In this document: positions 48,780-51,066 of the stretch, in pieces
Position numbering within the stretch: the stretch's first letter is position 1
How the letters are laid out: each line of letters opens with the position of its first letter
Origin: Gammaproteobacteria bacterium
Lineage (GTDB): Bacteria > Pseudomonadota > Gammaproteobacteria > Steroidobacterales > Foliamicaceae
DNA length: 51,066 nt
Reading direction: 5' to 3'
Assembly: GCA_009838035.1 (NCBI GenBank)
Contig: VXSK01000019.1
Span: 1-51,066, forward strand
Program-made: the position numbers and the translations under genes
The notes under the pieces: generated by a model
The model's database searches: none
What the model was told of the DNA's origin: nothing
Seen by the model: the letters and a program-made list of their open reading frames with translations, nothing else

Positions 48780-49664
48780 TCAGGGAGTTCTGCGGAGAAA
48801 ATCAACCGGGTTCACGTTAGCGCCGTTGCGCCAGACTTCAAAATGCAGGCTGCTGCCGGTTACCCGCCCACTGTCGCCCATGCGGGCGATTTCCTGGCCT
48901 CGCTGCACGTAATCGCCCACCGCCACGAGATTGAGGGAATTGTGCGCATAGCGGGTGACGTAGCCGCCGGCGTGAGTGATTTCCACCAACTCCCCGTAAC
49001 TGCCTTTGCGGCCCGACCAGGTGACGATGCCCGACGCCACGGCGTATATCGGGTCGCCCATGGCGCCGTCGATGTCCACGCCGTCGTGCCACTGCCGTTT
49101 GCCCGTAAAGGGATCCTTGCGAAAGCCGCGGTGCGAGGTGATCCGGCGCGTATCCACCGGCCAGCCCGAAGGCGCATACATGGATTCCGCGCCTTCCCGG
49201 GTAAGCGCGTCGGCCACGTCCTGCAACTCCCTGAACCGCTGGTTCATCCGGGCCGTCAGTAGGTTGAGCTCGGCGATCAGGTCCACACGTTCGCCTGCGC
49301 CGGCGCCCTCATAGCCCAGCGCCGGGTTGGGGATGTCGGCGCTCACCGGCTTGAACGGAGCCTCGCCGCCCATTTCCTCAAGCGAGGTCTGCCAGGTTTC
49401 CATCTGCACCAATGCCGCTTTCATTTCCTCGACTCGAACCGCCATCATGGCGATCCGGCGCTCCGCATTCGCGCGGGCCTCGGCAAATTCCGCGTTCTGC
49501 GCCACCAGCGCGGCCTGCAGCTTGTCCAGCCGGTCAACCACGGACGGCATCGCCCGGTCCTGCAACAGGCTCCCGGCGAAATAGCTTCCGGCCGAACAGG
49601 CAACCAGGGCGAAGGCCCAGATCAGGTTACGGTTCAGCAACAGGTTTCGGGTATTCAAGCTCAT
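48780..49664 (-). CDS. M23 family peptidase-like protein
   Basis: A 294-residue protein with an N-terminal membrane anchor (about 12-32), a coiled-coil stretch (about 42-95) and a C-terminal LytM/M23 domain. The zinc ligands are kept (His193 and Asp197 in WHDGVDIDG, His274 in SLHFEVW) and His241 (RYAH) is present. The first His of the usual HxH is Ser272, which predicts weak or absent hydrolysis. It should face the periplasm and act in, or regulate, peptidoglycan remodelling. The secA-M23-dciA-lpxC order is common in gammaproteobacteria. ATG 49664 begins the anchor. Confidence 0.9.
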   Translation of the reverse strand: MSLNTRNLLLNRNLIWAFALVACSAGSYFAGSLLQDRAMPSVVDRLDKLQAALVAQNAEFAEARANAERRIAMMAVRVEEMKAALVQMETWQTSLEEMGGEAPFKPVSADIPNPALGYEGAGAGERVDLIAELNLLTARMNQRFRELQDVADALTREGAESMYAPSGWPVDTRRITSHRGFRKDPFTGKRQWHDGVDIDGAMGDPIYAVASGIVTWSGRKGSYGELVEITHAGGYVTRYAHNSLNLVAVGDYVQRGQEIARMGDSGRVTGSSLHFEVWRNGANVNPVDFLRRTP

Positions 49665-49694
49665 GGCAATATCGCAAGGTAAGGATTCTACGAC

Positions 49695-49997
49695 ATGCGC
49701 ACCAATCGAACGCCGCCACGCAGGAGCCGCCCGGAAACTCTGGGGTCCGCGCTCGGCGATCTGTCGGAGCAGGCCCGCGACCAGGTGGCGCTGGCCAAGC
49801 TGCTGCGCGAATCGCTGCAACCCGGCCTGCGTGCAGGCTTTGCCGGCAGCGACCTCGATCCGGGTGGCACCCTGACGGTATTCGCCGCCGCTCCCGAATG
49901 GGCCGCCCGTCTCAGATTCGAGGCCGGCAACATGGAACAGGCCGCAGGCAACGGCGGCTGGCCGGTCAGGCGCGTTCGCATCAGGTTAGCCCTGTAA
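49695..49997 (+). CDS. dciA: DciA-like (DUF721) protein
   Basis: A 100-residue DUF721 protein with a KH-like core (LAKLLRESLQPGLRAGFAGSDLDPGGTLTVFAAAPEWAARLRFEAGNM). DciA loads or operates the replicative helicase in bacteria that lack DnaC. Location beside lpxC and secA is typical. Its last 17 bp overlap the end of the convergent lpxC. It lies 30 bp from the divergent M23 gene. Confidence 0.85.
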   Translation: MRTNRTPPRRSRPETLGSALGDLSEQARDQVALAKLLRESLQPGLRAGFAGSDLDPGGTLTVFAAAPEWAARLRFEAGNMEQAAGNGGWPVRRVRIRLAL

Positions 49998-50937
49998 GAC
50001 TGTCGAGCCGGCCGGCGGGCTCGGGCCTGCGCGACGCGCCCGCGGCGCAGGAGACTCCCGTTACCTCCTCCCAGGCCGAAGACCGCTGCATCAGTTCCAT
50101 CATCAGGCGGGCGTTGAGGGTGTGGCCCGACCCGAAGCAGCGGTACCGGCCGATCAGGGGCCGGCCGAGCAGCGACAAATCGCCAACTGCATCCAGCAGC
50201 TTGTGCCGTATCGGCTCGTTCGCGTAGCGCAGGCCACCCTCGTTTACGACCCGGTAATCGTCGAACACCACGGCATTGTGCAATCCGCCGCCCAGCGCCA
50301 GGCCATGCCGGCGCATGGCCGCAACCTCGTGCAGGAAACCGAAGGTGCGCGCGCGGCTTATCTGTTCGACATAACCCCCGGCCGAAAACTCGAATTCGTG
50401 TGCCTGGCCGCCGCGAGCGAAAGCGGGATGGGCGAAATCGCCCCGGTAGGAAAGCGTGTAACCCTCGCCGGGCAAGAGCGCCGCCCAATGCCGACCCTGC
50501 TCCACCCGGACTTCCTCGAGCACCCGGATATAGCTCCTGGGCGTCTCCTGTCGCTCCACACCCGCTTCTTCCACGAGCAGAACGAAAGCCGAAGCACTGC
50601 CGTCCAGCGCCGGCACCTCCGGACCGTCCAGATCGACCCATGCGTTGTCGATGCCGGTTCCTGCCAGGGCGGACAGCAGATGCTCCACCGTCGCCACCCG
50701 TGCGTTGCCGTTCCCCAGCGTCGTTCCGAGCCGGGTATCAACGATGAAGTCGTGACGCGCCGGAATGTCCGGCGCGTCCGCAAGGTCCGCGCGCCGAAAC
50801 ACCACTCCGTTATTGGGAGCGGCGGGACGAAGTGTCATTTGCGCCTTTCGACCGCTGTGCAGACCTATGCCGCAAACCGTGACAGTGCCGCGCAGGGTTC
50901 GTTGCCGGACAAACTCTTGCCGGATGGAATCACCCAT
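49981..50937 (-). CDS. lpxC: UDP-3-O-acyl-N-acetylglucosamine deacetylase
   Basis: A 318-residue zinc enzyme for the committed step of lipid A synthesis. The zinc ligands His86 (VEHLLSAL), His245 and Asp249 (HKLLDAVGD) and the catalytic His272 (SGHTLN) are present. RTLRGTVTVCGIGLHSG at the N-terminus and VVFDDYRVVNEGGLRYANEPIRHK are family marks. The length is slightly above E. coli LpxC. Confidence 0.98.
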   Translation of the reverse strand: MGDSIRQEFVRQRTLRGTVTVCGIGLHSGRKAQMTLRPAAPNNGVVFRRADLADAPDIPARHDFIVDTRLGTTLGNGNARVATVEHLLSALAGTGIDNAWVDLDGPEVPALDGSASAFVLLVEEAGVERQETPRSYIRVLEEVRVEQGRHWAALLPGEGYTLSYRGDFAHPAFARGGQAHEFEFSAGGYVEQISRARTFGFLHEVAAMRRHGLALGGGLHNAVVFDDYRVVNEGGLRYANEPIRHKLLDAVGDLSLLGRPLIGRYRCFGSGHTLNARLMMELMQRSSAWEEVTGVSCAAGASRRPEPAGRLDSLTGLT

Positions 50938-50947
50938 AAGCTACCGA

Positions 50948-50975
50948 ATTATCGGCATTTTTCGGAATAAAGCAA
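50948..50975 (-). promoter_or_regulatory. Predicted lpxC promoter
   Basis: On the minus strand, TTGCTT (50970-50975) and GATAAT (50948-50953) are separated by 16 bp. The expected transcription start would lie only a few bases upstream of the ATG at 50937, giving a very short leader. This is a pattern match only. Confidence 0.4.
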
Positions 50976-51066
50976 GCTACGGGACCGGGCAGGCGCCAAC
51001 TAAAGCCCTTCGTTCGTCCCCCTCCTCGTGGGAGCGTTGGAGTATCCATGTTGTCAAGCATGGGTA
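50976..51066. other. Non-coding window end with partial stem-loop
   Basis: I find no gene here; in the usual order ftsZ would end beyond the window. The last 20 bases can pair as tatccatg/catgggta around an 8-nt loop, the same layout as the attcatg/catgaat hairpin inside the element at 48612-48753. It may be the start of a related repeat cut by the window edge. Confidence 0.35.

Overview
The window is a 51 kb chromosomal segment from a high-GC bacterium. I read it as a gammaproteobacterium. The evidence is gene content and order: rsmI next to lpoA-yraN-diaA, sspA-sspB, ibaG-murA, caxA-kdsD-kdsC-lptC-lptA-lptB, lpxC-dciA-M23 peptidase-secA, and glmM-tpiA-secG-tRNA-Leu-nuoA-N. These blocks are typical of Gammaproteobacteria, but several are joined in unusual ways. 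Partners expected beside them are missing: mlaFEDCB next to ibaG, rpoN-hpf-ptsN after lptB, and petABC next to sspA. I cannot place the organism more finely. There is no phage, plasmid, CRISPR or transposase gene, and no gene-free stretch longer than about 300 bp.

Region 1 (1-13.6 kb) is the accessory, catabolic end. It holds a PuuE-like polysaccharide deacetylase cut by the window edge, a TlpA-type thioredoxin lipoprotein, a DsbD/ScsB-like reductant conduit and RecQ. These are followed by a compact minus-strand operon: an HpaB-type flavin monooxygenase, a flavin reductase carrying a MarR-like C-terminal domain, a sodium:solute symporter, a 44-residue membrane protein and a lipoprotein cyclase with an altered metal motif. 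A divergent NTF2-like gene and an SLC13 permease follow. The operon looks like uptake plus ring hydroxylation of an aromatic acid; its substrate is unknown.

Region 2 (13.6-32.1 kb) is the complete 14-gene respiratory complex I operon, nuoA to nuoN, on the minus strand. tRNA-Leu(GAG), secG, tpiA, glmM and a UbiD-family decarboxylase lie upstream of it. Most junctions overlap by 1-10 bp, so translation is probably coupled.

Region 3 (32.1-51 kb) is housekeeping. It holds the S-adenosylmethionine cycle (metK-ahcY), rsmI diverging from lpoA-yraN-diaA, sspA-sspB, murA-ibaG, the Kdo and LPS-transport operon (kdsD-kdsC-lptCAB), secA, an M23 peptidase-like protein, dciA and lpxC. Cell-envelope assembly is the common theme.

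The most unusual DNA consists of three intergenic palindromic elements with long, nearly perfect arms: 27826-27932 (26 bp arms), 41033-41295 (32 bp arms, one mismatch) and 48612-48753 (27 bp arms). The middle one carries, in each arm, an outward-facing Shine-Dalgarno sequence and ATG. One arm gives ibaG an N-terminal extension. The other gives a nine-codon mini-ORF whose stop overlaps the TTG start of caxA. It sits where the mla operon lies in E. coli.
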